Of a stretch of DNA of 35,636 nucleotides, positions 1 to 8,012 are shown piece by piece. Position numbers and translations under genes: made by a program. The DNA comes from Terriglobales bacterium (GTDB taxonomy: Bacteria; Acidobacteriota; Terriglobia; Terriglobales; Acidobacteriaceae): positions 1 through 35,636 of the forward strand of contig JACQDD010000085.1 in NCBI GenBank assembly GCA_016201265.1. Direction: 5' to 3'. Every line of letters starts with the position of its first letter. Positions within the stretch are counted from its first letter, which is position 1. The notes under the pieces were generated by a model. It ran no database searches, was not told the DNA's origin, and saw nothing but the letters and a program-made list of their open reading frames with translations.

Positions 1-536
1 AGCACGTTGGCGGAATGGTGCCGGCGGGCAAGTATGTTCAAAATGTCGCGCACCGCCGCGCCCTGGGGAGAAGTGATGATCCCGATCCGGTGCGGCAGCG
101 GAGGAATAGATTTCTTCCGCGAAGCGTCAAACAGCCCCTCGGCCTCGAGGCGCGCCTTCAGTTGTTCAAAAGCCAGTTGCAGGGCGCCCGCGCCCTGCGG
201 CTCCATGAACTCGGCCGAGATTTGTAACTCACCGCGCTCTTCATACACGGTGATACGGCCCCGCACCGTGACGTGCAACCCGTTCTCCGGGCGGAAGCGC
301 AACAGCTTTGCCGACGAGCGGAACATCACAACCCGAACTTGGGCGCTCTCTTCCTTCAGCGTGAAATAGAGATGGCCCGAGTCGGGGATACGGAGGTTGG
401 AAATTTCGCCTTCCACCCAGCAGTCGGAGTACTCGCGCTCAAGGTGCGCGCGGACGGCGGAAACCAGCGCCCGCACCGTCCAGATGCGGCGCTCCGGCGG
501 ACGAAACTGGAAGCCGAGTTGGTCAGTTCCCTCCAT
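1..536 (-). CDS. xseA: Exodeoxyribonuclease VII large subunit, N-terminal part (cut by window edge)
   Basis: Reading the minus strand from an ATG at 536 gives about 178 residues beginning MEGTDQLGF. They contain the family signatures WVEGEISNLR, GHLYFTLKE and VRGRITVYEERGELQI (N-terminal OB-fold) and then RIGIITSPQGAAVRDIL (start of the catalytic domain). The enzyme, with XseB, degrades single-stranded DNA to acid-soluble oligonucleotides in the cytoplasm. An in-frame TGA three codons upstream fixes the ATG as the start. The gene runs off the left edge, so the catalytic and coiled-coil C-terminal parts are not seen. No xseB is visible. The DUF2905 gene lies 32 bases upstream on the same strand, so co-transcription is likely. 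Confidence 0.95.
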   Translation of the reverse strand, partial: MEGTDQLGFQFRPPERRIWTVRALVSAVRAHLEREYSDCWVEGEISNLRIPDSGHLYFTLKEESAQVRVVMFRSSAKLLRFRPENGLHVTVRGRITVYEERGELQISAEFMEPQGAGALQLAFEQLKARLEAEGLFDASRKKSIPPLPHRIGIITSPQGAAVRDILNILARRHHSANV

Positions 537-568
537 GAGGCTTCAGTGTACGCTGCCCGAGAAGCGGG

Positions 569-793
569 TTACCGCTTGAAGCGGCTAATCATGTAGATCA
601 GCGCCGATAGGACAACACTCAGCAGGATCGATGTAGCGAGCGGGAAATAGAAGGTGGTGTTCTTGCCCTTGTAGAGGATGTCTCCGGGGAGGCGTCCCAG
701 GGGCAGGCCGGTGCGTCCCAGCAGCATGATGAGACCGCCGATCACCACCAGGGCAATGCCGAAAATCACCAGAATCCGGCCCATCTCCAGCAT
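569..793 (-). CDS. DUF2905 family small membrane protein
   Basis: A 74-residue protein with two predicted membrane helices (about residues 5-25 and 50-70). The short loop between them carries the pattern GRLPGDI, typical of the DUF2905 family, whose usual length is about 70 residues. Function is unknown; it should sit in the inner membrane. The start is either the ATG at 793 or the ATG at 784 (MGRILVIFG); neither has a clear ribosome binding site. It lies just upstream of xseA on the same strand. Confidence 0.85.
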   Translation of the reverse strand: MLEMGRILVIFGIALVVIGGLIMLLGRTGLPLGRLPGDILYKGKNTTFYFPLATSILLSVVLSALIYMISRFKR

Positions 794-819
794 GATTCGA
801 GTCTAAACCCACGATGAGA

Positions 820-899
820 TGTGTGGGGCGGGCACACTTGCCCGCCGCCGGTGGTCGCTCCCCGCGAAGGGCGGCGGACAAGAGTGTCCGCCCCACACA
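820..899. repeat. Pair of inverted TGTGTGG stem-loop repeats
   Basis: Two copies of the same short palindrome face each other. At 820-846 a TGTGTGG box precedes a stem GGGCGGGC/GCCCGCC. At 873-899 the reverse arrangement ends in CCCCACACA with a stem GGCGGACA/TGTCCGCC. Related copies lie at 8872-8896, 27003-27029, 29348-29373 and 35608-35634. The pair lies between the divergent DUF2905 and GNAT genes and is not coding. Confidence 0.85.
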
Positions 900-917
900 A
901 TTGCTAGACTGAATTTG

Positions 918-1430
918 GTGGCAAGAATTCTAGAGACCGACCGCCTCATCCTACGCGAATTCTTGCCGCAGGACGCGGACGCCCTGGCGCTGCTCCTCTC
1001 CGATCCAGAAACCATGCGGCACTACCCTGCTCCGATGGATCGGGCCGGGGTGGAGCAGTGGATTGAACGCAATCTTCGGCGCTATGCCGAGGACGGTGTC
1101 GGCCTCTGGGCAATGGTGCTGAAAGCGACCGGCGAGATGATCGGCGACTGCGGCATCATTCGCCAGCACGTCGAGGGCGAGTACTTGTACGAGATCGGAT
1201 ATCACTTGCGGCGCGATCACTGGGGAAAGGGGCTGGCGACGGAAGCGGCCGTCGCTTGCCGGGAGTGGGGCTTCGCGCACCTGGGAGTCTCCCGGCTTAT
1301 TTCGCTCATCCGGCCGCAGAATCTGCCCTCGCAGCGCGTGGCCGAACGCAACCGCATGACGATCTGGAAAGAAGTGGACTGGCGGGGACTGCGGCACTAC
1401 GTGTATGCGGTGGAGAGAACTGGAGCGTAG
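918..1430 (+). CDS. GNAT family N-acetyltransferase (RimJ/RimL-like)
   Basis: About 170 residues beginning VARILETDRLILREF, the standard opening of RimJ/RimL-type acetyltransferases, which move an acetyl group from acetyl-CoA to an amine. The acetyl-CoA-binding motif A region is YHLRRDHWGKGLATEA. The substrate cannot be read from sequence. The frame stays open back to an ATG at 819, but that stretch encodes only the inverted repeat, so a TTG at 915 or GTG at 918 is the likely start; no good ribosome binding site is visible. The TAG stop lies in a second repeat (GCGTAGCGCCGGC). Confidence 0.8.
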   Translation: MARILETDRLILREFLPQDADALALLLSDPETMRHYPAPMDRAGVEQWIERNLRRYAEDGVGLWAMVLKATGEMIGDCGIIRQHVEGEYLYEIGYHLRRDHWGKGLATEAAVACREWGFAHLGVSRLISLIRPQNLPSQRVAERNRMTIWKEVDWRGLRHYVYAVERTGA

Positions 1431-1477
1431 CGCCGGCATCCTGCCCTCGGCGCGGCGGGCGAAGACGCCCGCCGGAC
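1426..1477. repeat. GTAGCGCCGGC-type palindromic repeat
   Basis: The repeat begins GTAGCGCCGGC and carries a hairpin CCGGCGGGCG/CGCCCGCCGG-like stem (about 1453-1474). It resembles half of the composite element at 14163-14260 and the remnant at 9843-9858. It overlaps the last codons and stop of the GNAT gene and separates it from the convergent TPR gene, where it might act as a terminator. Confidence 0.65.
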
Positions 1478-1488
1478 AGTACTTCCGT

Positions 1489-3138
1489 TTACACCAGGTC
1501 TTCCAGCTTCAGCTTCCCCTCTCCGCCCTTCCACGATTCACGAAATTGCTTCTCGATGAACCCGGCATCGTAACTGCGGTCCTGGGCTTTGAGCGCTTGA
1601 TCAAGTCCGAACAGCGAGCGGGGATTCCGGGGATTCCTTGCCAGATCGTCCCGGAACACTTGCTCGGCGCCCTTGGCGTCGCCGCTCATCAGGACCACGC
1701 CACCCAGGGCTTCACGTACCGGGAAGTACCAGTCGGGGGGCTCGCCGTAGTTCAGGCTGTCCTGCACGGCGACAGCATCGCGCAGGCTGGTCGTCGCGGT
1801 CTGCCGGTCGTGGCGTGCCAGAGCGATCTTGGCGGTGAGCACATCGTGAGCGATCCGGAGAATGTCCTTGGTCTTGTTGTTGAATGGGGGCGCAAAGATG
1901 GCGTCGGCCGGAGTGGCGTTCCAGGCCGCTTCGACAAGCCTGCGTTCTTTCTCGGCTTCATCCGGCTTGCCGGTGCCAGCCAGCGCCATTCCCTGGGCAT
2001 AGTGCCAGAAGGTTGCGGCGACCGGGAGGCTGGCGTCGGGTTGCGGAGTCTTGAGCACATCATTCCAGCGCTCAAACCGGAGCAGGATGGCGGTGGGAAT
2101 CGTCAGGAAGCCCTGCAACATCGGCATGTCTTTGACCAAGGGTTGAACGTGGGCGGCGAGTTGATCGGCCGCCTTCTTGGCCTGGGTGAAATTCCCCTGC
2201 ATGCTGGCCGCAATCGCAATGAAGTGCAGGTTATGGCTGTAGTACATGGCAGGGTAGATCCCCTGCGCGCCCGACGCTTTGATGTAGGCCTCATCCGCAG
2301 TGGCGGCAGCGAGATTGGTCTTGACCGCCGCGTCGAAATCGCCGGTGCGGATATAGACGTGCGCCGGCATGTGGACAATGTGTCCGGCCGCGGGCGCCAG
2401 CGCCGCCAGGCGGTTCGCCCCGGCCAGAGCCCGCTCCGGCGAGTTCGATGCCTCTACGGAGTGAATGTAGTAATGCACCGCACCCAGGTGATTCGGGTCG
2501 CGCTTCAGCACGGATTCGAGCGCGGCCACGATCTCCTCGGTACCTTCGCGCGGAGTGCCGTCATGATTCCATAATCCCCACGGATGCAGGTTCATCCCTG
2601 CCTCGGCAAACAGCGTGGCCGCGTCGAGGTCGTCGGGATAGGTCTTCACCACTTCGCACATGGCGTCGCGGTAATCTTCGGCGGCTTTTCGCAGATCGGA
2701 CTTCGGATCAGCCGGGAAACGCTTGGCCATGGCCGCGATGTAGGCACGCTCGCTGGGCGCAGCGCCACTGCCAAGGTCCACAGCTTTCTGAATTGCCTCG
2801 TGCGCCTGCTTGAAGCGATCTTCGCTGGCGGGGTCGTTATAGTTGGGTCCGACAGCCTCGGCAATTCCCCAGTACGCCATCGCGAGCTTGGGATCGAGTT
2901 CGGCGGCCTTCTGGAAGGACCGGGCAGCCTCGTCGTGATTGAAGGCATAGATAAAGCGCAGGCCCTGGTCGAAGAACTGCTGCGCTTGGGCATTGCTGGT
3001 AGAGACGGGATGATGGAGATCCCCGAGGCCGGTCACCAGCGTTACGGGGTGGGAGTGGGCGGCCATGCTGTGATCCTGAGCTGCAACGACGGCGCCCAAG
3101 CACAAAACAGCCACGACGAACCACAAGATCCGACTCAT
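1489..3138 (-). CDS. Secreted tetratricopeptide repeat protein
   Basis: A 549-residue protein. It starts at the ATG at 3138 with an AGGAGG ribosome binding site nine bases upstream; the longer reading to 3240 has no such site. Residues 1-21 (MSRILWFVVAVLCLGAVVAAQ) form a signal peptide, so it is exported. TPR-like helical pairs run through the protein; clear units include QFFDQGLRFIYAFNHDEAARSF and AELDPKLAMAYWGIAEA. The stretches AVHYYIHSVEAS and AAGHIVHMPAHVYIRTGDF recur in large secreted TPR proteins of environmental bacteria. No catalytic motif is recognised. A role as a periplasmic or outer-membrane scaffold is inference. Confidence 0.8.
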   Translation of the reverse strand: MSRILWFVVAVLCLGAVVAAQDHSMAAHSHPVTLVTGLGDLHHPVSTSNAQAQQFFDQGLRFIYAFNHDEAARSFQKAAELDPKLAMAYWGIAEAVGPNYNDPASEDRFKQAHEAIQKAVDLGSGAAPSERAYIAAMAKRFPADPKSDLRKAAEDYRDAMCEVVKTYPDDLDAATLFAEAGMNLHPWGLWNHDGTPREGTEEIVAALESVLKRDPNHLGAVHYYIHSVEASNSPERALAGANRLAALAPAAGHIVHMPAHVYIRTGDFDAAVKTNLAAATADEAYIKASGAQGIYPAMYYSHNLHFIAIAASMQGNFTQAKKAADQLAAHVQPLVKDMPMLQGFLTIPTAILLRFERWNDVLKTPQPDASLPVAATFWHYAQGMALAGTGKPDEAEKERRLVEAAWNATPADAIFAPPFNNKTKDILRIAHDVLTAKIALARHDRQTATTSLRDAVAVQDSLNYGEPPDWYFPVREALGGVVLMSGDAKGAEQVFRDDLARNPRNPRSLFGLDQALKAQDRSYDAGFIEKQFRESWKGGEGKLKLEDLV

Positions 3139-3291
3139 ACTAGAACCTCCTGGAATGAACAGCCTGTGTGAAACAGGCCAGCGAACTGAATACCCCACGA
3201 CTGTTGGCGAAAGCTTATTCCAGACGGCTTGCGCGTGCAAGTCGTTAGGATGCGGGCGCTACGGTAAACTCGCGGAGAACGATTCACGCGA

Positions 3292-4233
3292 ATGCGGAAA
3301 GCAACCCTCCTCTACAATCCCAGCTCCGGGCGCAAGCGGCGAGAAGCAGAACTGGAGAGGGCTTTGCAGGTGCTCCGGTCGCCCGGCGTCGAAGCGGAGA
3401 TCATCGTTTGCCGCTCCAGCGAAGAAGCCACCGAGCAGGCCCGGCGCGCGGTCGCCGCGGGCAACGACACGGTCTTCGCGTGTGGCGGAGATGGCACGGT
3501 TAGCGACGTGCTGCAAGGCCTGGCCGGATCCGAGACAGCGCTGGCCATCCTTCCGCTGGGAACGGCGAACGCCCTCGCGCACGATCTGGCGCTTCCTCTT
3601 CGTCTTGTGGAGGCGGCGCGCGCGGCACTGGACGGCAGGCTTCGGCGAATACCTCTGGGGCGCATTGAATACCACGACTTCTCGGGCCAATCTGCGGCGC
3701 GATATTTTACGGTTGCAGCAGGCATCGGCGTGGACGCCCATCTCTTCTACAAACTGACCAGCGAGTTCAAGCAGCGGCGCGGGATGGCCGCGTATTACCT
3801 GAAAGCCTGGCAGCTTTGGGCCACCCATCGCATGCGCAAGTTCGACGTAGAGTACTCGACGAACGGGGGCGAGAAGCAGCGGGCGAGGCTGACGGAACTG
3901 TTGGCGGTGAGGATCCGTTTCTTCGGAGGAGTGCTGCGGGAACTTGTGCCTGGAGCGTCGCTGGAGTCGAGGGAGCTGCGGGCGGTCATGTGCCGCACCT
4001 CAAGCCGCAACGCGTATCTGCAGTATGTGGCCGGAGCGCTCCTGGGACGGCGATGGAACATTGAAGGCATTGATCTGGTGAGTTGTTCAGAGATAGCCTG
4101 CCAACTGCCCGAAGGCGGGGAGCGCGTTTACGTTGAGGCCGATGGGGAACTGCTCGGCCGCTTGCCGGCGCGCCTGACAATGGTTCCGGATGCTTTGTCG
4201 CTGGTGGTACCCGCACGAAGGCAGTGGAGCTAG
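3292..4233 (+). CDS. Diacylglycerol kinase family lipid kinase (YegS/DgkB/BmrU type)
   Basis: A 313-residue protein with the N-terminal kinase signature LLYNPSSGRKRRE (residues 6-18), the nucleotide-binding GGDGT at 65-69 and the downstream ILPLGTANALAHDL (86-99). These define the DAGK catalytic domain, which phosphorylates diacylglycerol, sphingoid or other lipids with ATP on the inner face of the membrane. Length matches the family (about 300). The C-terminal half carries the usual beta-rich domain ending in YVEADGELLGRLPARLTMVP. The exact lipid substrate cannot be assigned. It is transcribed away from the TPR gene and is followed after 32 bases by the YdjM-like gene. Confidence 0.9.
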   Translation: MRKATLLYNPSSGRKRREAELERALQVLRSPGVEAEIIVCRSSEEATEQARRAVAAGNDTVFACGGDGTVSDVLQGLAGSETALAILPLGTANALAHDLALPLRLVEAARAALDGRLRRIPLGRIEYHDFSGQSAARYFTVAAGIGVDAHLFYKLTSEFKQRRGMAAYYLKAWQLWATHRMRKFDVEYSTNGGEKQRARLTELLAVRIRFFGGVLRELVPGASLESRELRAVMCRTSSRNAYLQYVAGALLGRRWNIEGIDLVSCSEIACQLPEGGERVYVEADGELLGRLPARLTMVPDALSLVVPARRQWS

Positions 4234-4265
4234 ATAGATTGTAGACTCCGGGAGCGGGAGCACAT

Positions 4266-5318
4266 TTGGAACCAATCACGCATTTTCTGTTCGGCGCCGC
4301 GATGGGCCGAGCCGGACTCAATCGCAAGACCGCGCTCGCGACGGCCACGCTGACCCTGGCCGCCGAAGCTGCCGACCTCGACGTCTTCAGCCGGTTCAAC
4401 GGATCGGTGTATGGATTTGCCCATCACCGCGGCTTCACGCATTCCTTCCTCGGTGTGCCGCTGGTGGCTGCGGTCGTGGTGGGATTCATGTACCTCGTCT
4501 GGCGACTGCGCGGGCGGCGAACGCGCGACCCGAATCTGCCGCCGCGCTGGGGATTGCTGTTTGGCTATGCGTGCCTGTCCGGTCTCAGCCACATCCTGCT
4601 GGACTTCACGAACAATTACGGCGTGCGTCCGTTCTGGCCGTTCTCCGAGCGCTGGTATTCGTGGGACATCGTGTTCATCGTGGAGCCGGTGCTGCTGGTG
4701 ATCCTGGTTCTGGGGCTGATCCTGCCGGGGCTGTTTTCGCTGATCAACGAAGAGATCGGCGTCCGGCGCAAGGGTCCGCAAGGACGGTTCGCGGCAACCG
4801 TCGCACTACTCGGCGTGTTCGCGTGCTGGGGATTTCGCGACTACGAACATCGCCGGGCGGTGGCCTTGCTGGAATCGCAGACCTATCAGGGCGCGGAGCC
4901 ACTCCGGGTTTCCGCCTATCCGTATTGGGTCAATCCCTTCCGCTGGTACGGAGTCGCCGAAACACCCTCTGGCTTTGCCATGATGAACGTGGATTCGCTG
5001 GTGCCCGAGGTTGATCCCGAAGGCAGAATGCAGATTCGCTACAAGCCGGAAGAGACGCCGGTGACGCTCGCCGCCAAGCAAAGCTACTTGGGCCGTGTCT
5101 ATCTCGACTGGGCGCAATATCCCGTGACTGAGAGCGAACAGGTTGCTGAAGGACCGGTTGCGTACATCGTGCGCTTCCGTGACCTGCGGTATGCATATCC
5201 CGGGCGGGATACGCGGGCCACGCTGGGGGCGATGGTGTTCCTGGATCGGGATCTGCAAGTTGTGGATGAACGATTCGGGATGAGGAGCGCGAGGACGGGA
5301 ACTCAAAGCGGACACTGA
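4266..5318 (+). CDS. YdjM-like inner-membrane metal-dependent hydrolase
   Basis: A 350-residue membrane protein starting at TTG 4266, preceded by a GGGAGCGGGAG ribosome-binding stretch. The opening EPITHFLFGAAMGRAG, then the AADLDVFSR and HHRGFTHSFLG stretches and SHILLDFTNNYGVRPFWPF, supply the His/Asp residues typical of the YdjM (PF04307) family. Helices are visible near residues 65-85, 105-120, 140-165 and 180-192. The C-terminal 140 residues look soluble. Physiological substrates of this family are not established. Probably co-transcribed with the lipid kinase upstream. The last codons lie in the left arm of an inverted repeat. Confidence 0.82.
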   Translation: MEPITHFLFGAAMGRAGLNRKTALATATLTLAAEAADLDVFSRFNGSVYGFAHHRGFTHSFLGVPLVAAVVVGFMYLVWRLRGRRTRDPNLPPRWGLLFGYACLSGLSHILLDFTNNYGVRPFWPFSERWYSWDIVFIVEPVLLVILVLGLILPGLFSLINEEIGVRRKGPQGRFAATVALLGVFACWGFRDYEHRRAVALLESQTYQGAEPLRVSAYPYWVNPFRWYGVAETPSGFAMMNVDSLVPEVDPEGRMQIRYKPEETPVTLAAKQSYLGRVYLDWAQYPVTESEQVAEGPVAYIVRFRDLRYAYPGRDTRATLGAMVFLDRDLQVVDERFGMRSARTGTQSGH

Positions 5319-5396
5319 CTGCGGGTAGTGGTGCAGTTTCCCTGCGATGAAGAGGCCAGGACGCCCAACTGCACCACTACCTGACTGCGAGTTCCC
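5297..5396. repeat. Long interrupted inverted repeat
   Basis: A perfect 15-base inverted repeat, GGTAGTGGTGCAGTT at 5324-5338 and its complement at 5367-5381, is nested in outer arms GGGAACTC (5297-5304) and GAGTTCCC (5389-5396). TGACTGCG occurs next to both inner arms in the same orientation. The left outer arm lies inside the YdjM-like coding sequence. It may terminate that transcript, but no T-tract follows. Confidence 0.75.
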
Positions 5397-5452
5397 TTGA
5401 CCGCTGCCCTCCTCCCGCGCCACAATCCTAGTTCGCTCTATTTGAGGTGATC

Positions 5453-5983
5453 ATGCTGGCTTATGTGTTCGTTCTTTTCGCAGTCGCGGTGCGGTTCCTG
5501 CCTCATCCTCTGGCGTTTACTCCGGTGGCGGCTGCGCTCCTGTATTTCGGCGCGCGTGGCTCGCGGCGCCAGATGTGGGTTCCCTTTGCCCTGCTGGCAG
5601 CCGCAGACGTGGTCTTGACCAAGTTCGTTTACGCGTATCCCTTTTCCTGGGATCATCTCGTGACCTGGGCCTGGTACGCGGCCATCCTGTGGCTGGGCAC
5701 CGGCTTGCGCGAGAATTCGAAGCCGCTGCGGGTCGTGGGCGCGGCGCTGGCTGGCTCAGTCTCGTTCTTTGTAATCAGTAATTTTGCCGTGTGGGCGGCA
5801 TGGAACATGTATCCCAAGACGGTATCGGGCTTGACGGCCTGCTACGCCGCCGGGCTGCCGTTCTTCCGGCGTGGTCTCGAAGGGGATCTGCTCTTCACAG
5901 CCGTGATATTTGGACTGCCAGTGTTGGCGGGTGCCATCGCACACCGGATGGGCAAACCACAAGGCGCAGCCGCCGCCGCTTAG
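5453..5983 (+). CDS. Small integral membrane protein (DUF6580-like)
   Basis: A 176-residue protein with about five hydrophobic helices. It begins MLAYVFVLFAVAVRFLPHPLAFTP and later has ALLYFGARGSRRQMWVPFALL and FVISNFAVWAA. This layout resembles the DUF6580 putative transport family (related in shape to ECF S-components). The ATG at 5453 is favoured over the GTG at 5447 because GAGG sits five bases upstream of it. No energising ATPase is adjacent, so the transported substrate, if any, is unknown. Its stop codon overlaps that of the convergent DedA-like gene. Confidence 0.7.
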   Translation: MLAYVFVLFAVAVRFLPHPLAFTPVAAALLYFGARGSRRQMWVPFALLAAADVVLTKFVYAYPFSWDHLVTWAWYAAILWLGTGLRENSKPLRVVGAALAGSVSFFVISNFAVWAAWNMYPKTVSGLTACYAAGLPFFRRGLEGDLLFTAVIFGLPVLAGAIAHRMGKPQGAAAAA

Positions 5984-6660
5984 GCGCCGGACGACTTTTC
6001 TTCCGAGCGCAGCGCGGGATTCCCCGTCCCGGCTGCGTTTTGTTTTGCCGCCGTCCTCTTTGCAGCCCGTCTCCGCCAGAGCAGCCACAGCACCAGCCCC
6101 ACCGCAGCCGCAATCAGGACCCACTTGAAATGGTGGGCAAAGACGTGCCCACTCAACTCCACAAATTTCGGCCCGAAGCGCAAGGTCAACCACCCGAGAA
6201 TCAGGAAACGGAAAAACCGCCCCGCAAAAATCGCCAGCAAGAAACGCGGGAAGCTCATCTCGAACGCGGCTGCCGCGAGCACGACGGCTTTGAACGGCGT
6301 CGGCGGCGGCAGCATGGCGGGGAACATCAGCGCCCAGAATTCATGCTTGTCGAACGAGGCATGGATTTTCTGAAAGCGTTCGGGCGAGAGGCGCTTGCGG
6401 AGCAGCATCTCGCCGCCGGTATAGCCGATGACGTAGAGAACAATGCTGCCCACGGCCGATCCCGACGCCGCCAGCAGCACGTAGATCAGGAAACCGTTGG
6501 GATCCTTGTAGATGTAGCCGGCCACAATCGGGTCCATGGGCAGCCCCATAAATGCGGCATCGACGGCGGCGATGGCAAAGACGCCCCAGATCCCGAGTGG
6601 GGCAAGAAGTCCCCAGATCCACTTCCCGTAGGCGCTGACAATGTGCGTGATGGTCTTCAA
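5980..6660 (-). CDS. DedA/YqaA-like VTT-domain membrane protein
   Basis: A 226-residue inner-membrane protein with helices near residues 18-40, 55-80, 108-135 and 180-195. The pattern GSAVGSIVLYVIGYTGGE and the later MFPAMLPPPTPFKAVVLAAAAFEMSFPRFLLAIFAGRFFRF match the VTT (SNARE-associated) domain of YqaA/DedA proteins, which are implicated in lipid scrambling and envelope homeostasis. The start is TTG at 6660 with no evident ribosome binding site, so it is uncertain. The last 30 residues are basic and low-complexity. Its TAA overlaps the stop of the gene on the other strand. Confidence 0.8.
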   Translation of the reverse strand: MKTITHIVSAYGKWIWGLLAPLGIWGVFAIAAVDAAFMGLPMDPIVAGYIYKDPNGFLIYVLLAASGSAVGSIVLYVIGYTGGEMLLRKRLSPERFQKIHASFDKHEFWALMFPAMLPPPTPFKAVVLAAAAFEMSFPRFLLAIFAGRFFRFLILGWLTLRFGPKFVELSGHVFAHHFKWVLIAAAVGLVLWLLWRRRAAKRTAAKQNAAGTGNPALRSEEKSSGA

Positions 6661-6681
6661 AAGGTGTAACTAGCAGTTTAC

Positions 6682-6776
6682 GTGAAAGCAGTCGTTGGTC
6701 GTTAGTCGTTGGTCGTTCGCGGGTTCCATCGGGGTTGCTAACGACTAACGACCGCCGACCAACGACTGATCTTCAC
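6682..6776. repeat. Hairpin built of GTCGTTG/GTCGTTA units
   Basis: The left arm (6682-6720) contains direct heptamer-like units GTCGTTG-GTCGTTA-GTCGTTG-GTCGTT. The right arm (6737-6776) is the imperfect complement, and the outer ends read GTGAA and TTCAC. It lies between the DedA-like gene and mog and overlaps the last codon of mog. The same architecture recurs at 20757-20857. Confidence 0.85.
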
Positions 6777-7270
6777 TCGTGCGCCGTCTTCCCCTCCAGC
6801 AAATCCAGCGCATGCGGCAAAAGATCAATCACCGAAGCCAGCGCATCCACAGCCCCCGCCGGACTGCCGGGGAGAGTAAGGATCAGGCTCGTTCCCCGAA
6901 TGCCGCAGACCGCGCGGCTGAGCGCGGCAAATCGTGTTTTCCAACCGCCCTGGGACCGCATCTGCTCGGCGATCCCTTCTACCAGGCGATCGCTGACGGC
7001 GCGGGTAGCTTCCGGTGTAACGTCGCGCGGAGCCACCCCGGTTCCGCCCGTGGTGACGACCAAACGCGCCGACCGGCACAGTTCAATCAGCTTTTCCTGA
7101 ATAGCCGGACTTTCGTCGGGAACCACACTGCGCACGATCACGCGAAAACTACGGCGTTCAAGGGCCTCGGCGACGGCGGGGCCGGAGAGATCGATCTTTT
7201 CGCCGCGCGAGCACGAGTCGCTGACGGTGAGAACCGCGGCGGGAACCCTCTCAGGTGTCGAGGAGGACAT
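6773..7270 (-). CDS. mog: Molybdopterin adenylyltransferase (MogA/MoaB family)
   Basis: A 165-residue protein with AAVLTVSDSCSRGEKID near the N-terminus, VVTTGGTGVAPRDVTPEAT in the middle and ILTLPGSPAGAV near the end. These are the molybdopterin-binding motifs of the MogA/MoaB fold. The enzyme adenylylates molybdopterin before metal insertion by MoeA. The ATG at 7270, with GAGGGAGAAG just upstream, is chosen over 7288. It starts inside the 3' end of the receiver-PATAN gene (20-base overlap), which suggests translational coupling. Last gene of the moeA-moaC-regulator-mog operon. Confidence 0.9.
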   Translation of the reverse strand: MSSSTPERVPAAVLTVSDSCSRGEKIDLSGPAVAEALERRSFRVIVRSVVPDESPAIQEKLIELCRSARLVVTTGGTGVAPRDVTPEATRAVSDRLVEGIAEQMRSQGGWKTRFAALSRAVCGIRGTSLILTLPGSPAGAVDALASVIDLLPHALDLLEGKTAHE

Positions 7271-8006
7271 CTTCTCCCTCAGCCGCATCCCGGTGGGCCT
7301 CGTCCAACTGGCGCAACCCTTCCATCAGCAGACCCTGGGTGTTCAGAGAGGTCGTCTGAAGGGTGGTTTTTCCGTCGAAGTCCACCTGGAAGTTGCCGTC
7401 GGTCCAGCGCAGAACCTTGAAGACCGCTTCGTCGCCGGTGATGGAGCCATACGCGGCGTGTTTCACCTGGCCCTGGCTGAAGTACATCTCGCACTTGTCG
7501 TCGGCGTTGGTCATGGTGAGCGAGCAACTCTTGCGCCCCATCTCGAGCGACTGGACCAGGTCAACCACGTTCATCTGCGAGAGGCTGCCGCGCAGGATGC
7601 CGTCGGAAGACGCGGCCTTGGCCATTTTTTCCAGAGCGATGCGGTCGATCACGCGTTTGATGCGCTGGGTGGCTTCCTTCAGGAAAAAAGGCTTTTCGAG
7701 ATAGTCTTCGGCGGACTCGTGATGAGAAAGACGCTCGTTGATGTCGGACTTGCTGGCCATGAGGATGACAGTGATGCCGGCGGTGGCGGGGCGGCTTTTC
7801 AGTTTTTCGAGCAACTGGCGCCCGTCCATGCCGGGCATGCCGTAGTCGCTGATGAGAATGTCAGGCGTGTCGTCCACTGCTTTCAGCAAGGCATCGGCGG
7901 CATCGCCGGCGGTGGAGATTTCGGCCAGGGGCGAGAGCGCCTGCTTGAGCATGCCTAGCACCATGGGGTTGTCATCTACCAGCAAAAGTTTGACGTTGCT
8001 TGCCAT
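7251..8006 (-). CDS. Response regulator with receiver and PATAN (DUF4388) domains
   Basis: A 251-residue protein. Residues 1-120 are a complete receiver domain: acidic pocket D11/D12, phospho-acceptor D54 (ISDYGMPGMDG), S85 and K105 (EKPF). Residues about 135-235 (GSLSQMNVVDLVQSLEMGRKSCSLTM...EMYFSQGQVKHAAYG...VFKVLRW) match the PATAN/DUF4388 domain, a protein-interaction module in signalling proteins of Myxococcus, Acidobacteria and cyanobacteria. There is no DNA-binding domain, so output is probably through protein contacts. It starts six bases after moaC stops and overlaps mog, so it is an integral part of the molybdenum cofactor operon. No partner histidine kinase is visible in the window. 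Confidence 0.9.
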   Translation of the reverse strand: MASNVKLLLVDDNPMVLGMLKQALSPLAEISTAGDAADALLKAVDDTPDILISDYGMPGMDGRQLLEKLKSRPATAGITVILMASKSDINERLSHHESAEDYLEKPFFLKEATQRIKRVIDRIALEKMAKAASSDGILRGSLSQMNVVDLVQSLEMGRKSCSLTMTNADDKCEMYFSQGQVKHAAYGSITGDEAVFKVLRWTDGNFQVDFDGKTTLQTTSLNTQGLLMEGLRQLDEAHRDAAEGEDVLLDT

Positions 8007-8012
8007 AGGAAG

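Noticed and set aside
819-917. N-terminal extension of the GNAT protein to the ATG at 819
   Set aside because: The extension translates only the inverted TGTGTGG repeats, and the family starts at VARILETDRLIL.
1405-2574. Long plus-strand open frame (389 codons) opposite the TPR gene
   Set aside because: It is antisense to a gene with signal peptide, ribosome binding site and TPR pattern. Its own translation shows no domain and begins in a repeat.
6682-6776. CRISPR-like array of short direct repeats
   Set aside because: Units are seven bases without spacers, and the two arms form one hairpin. No cas gene is nearby.
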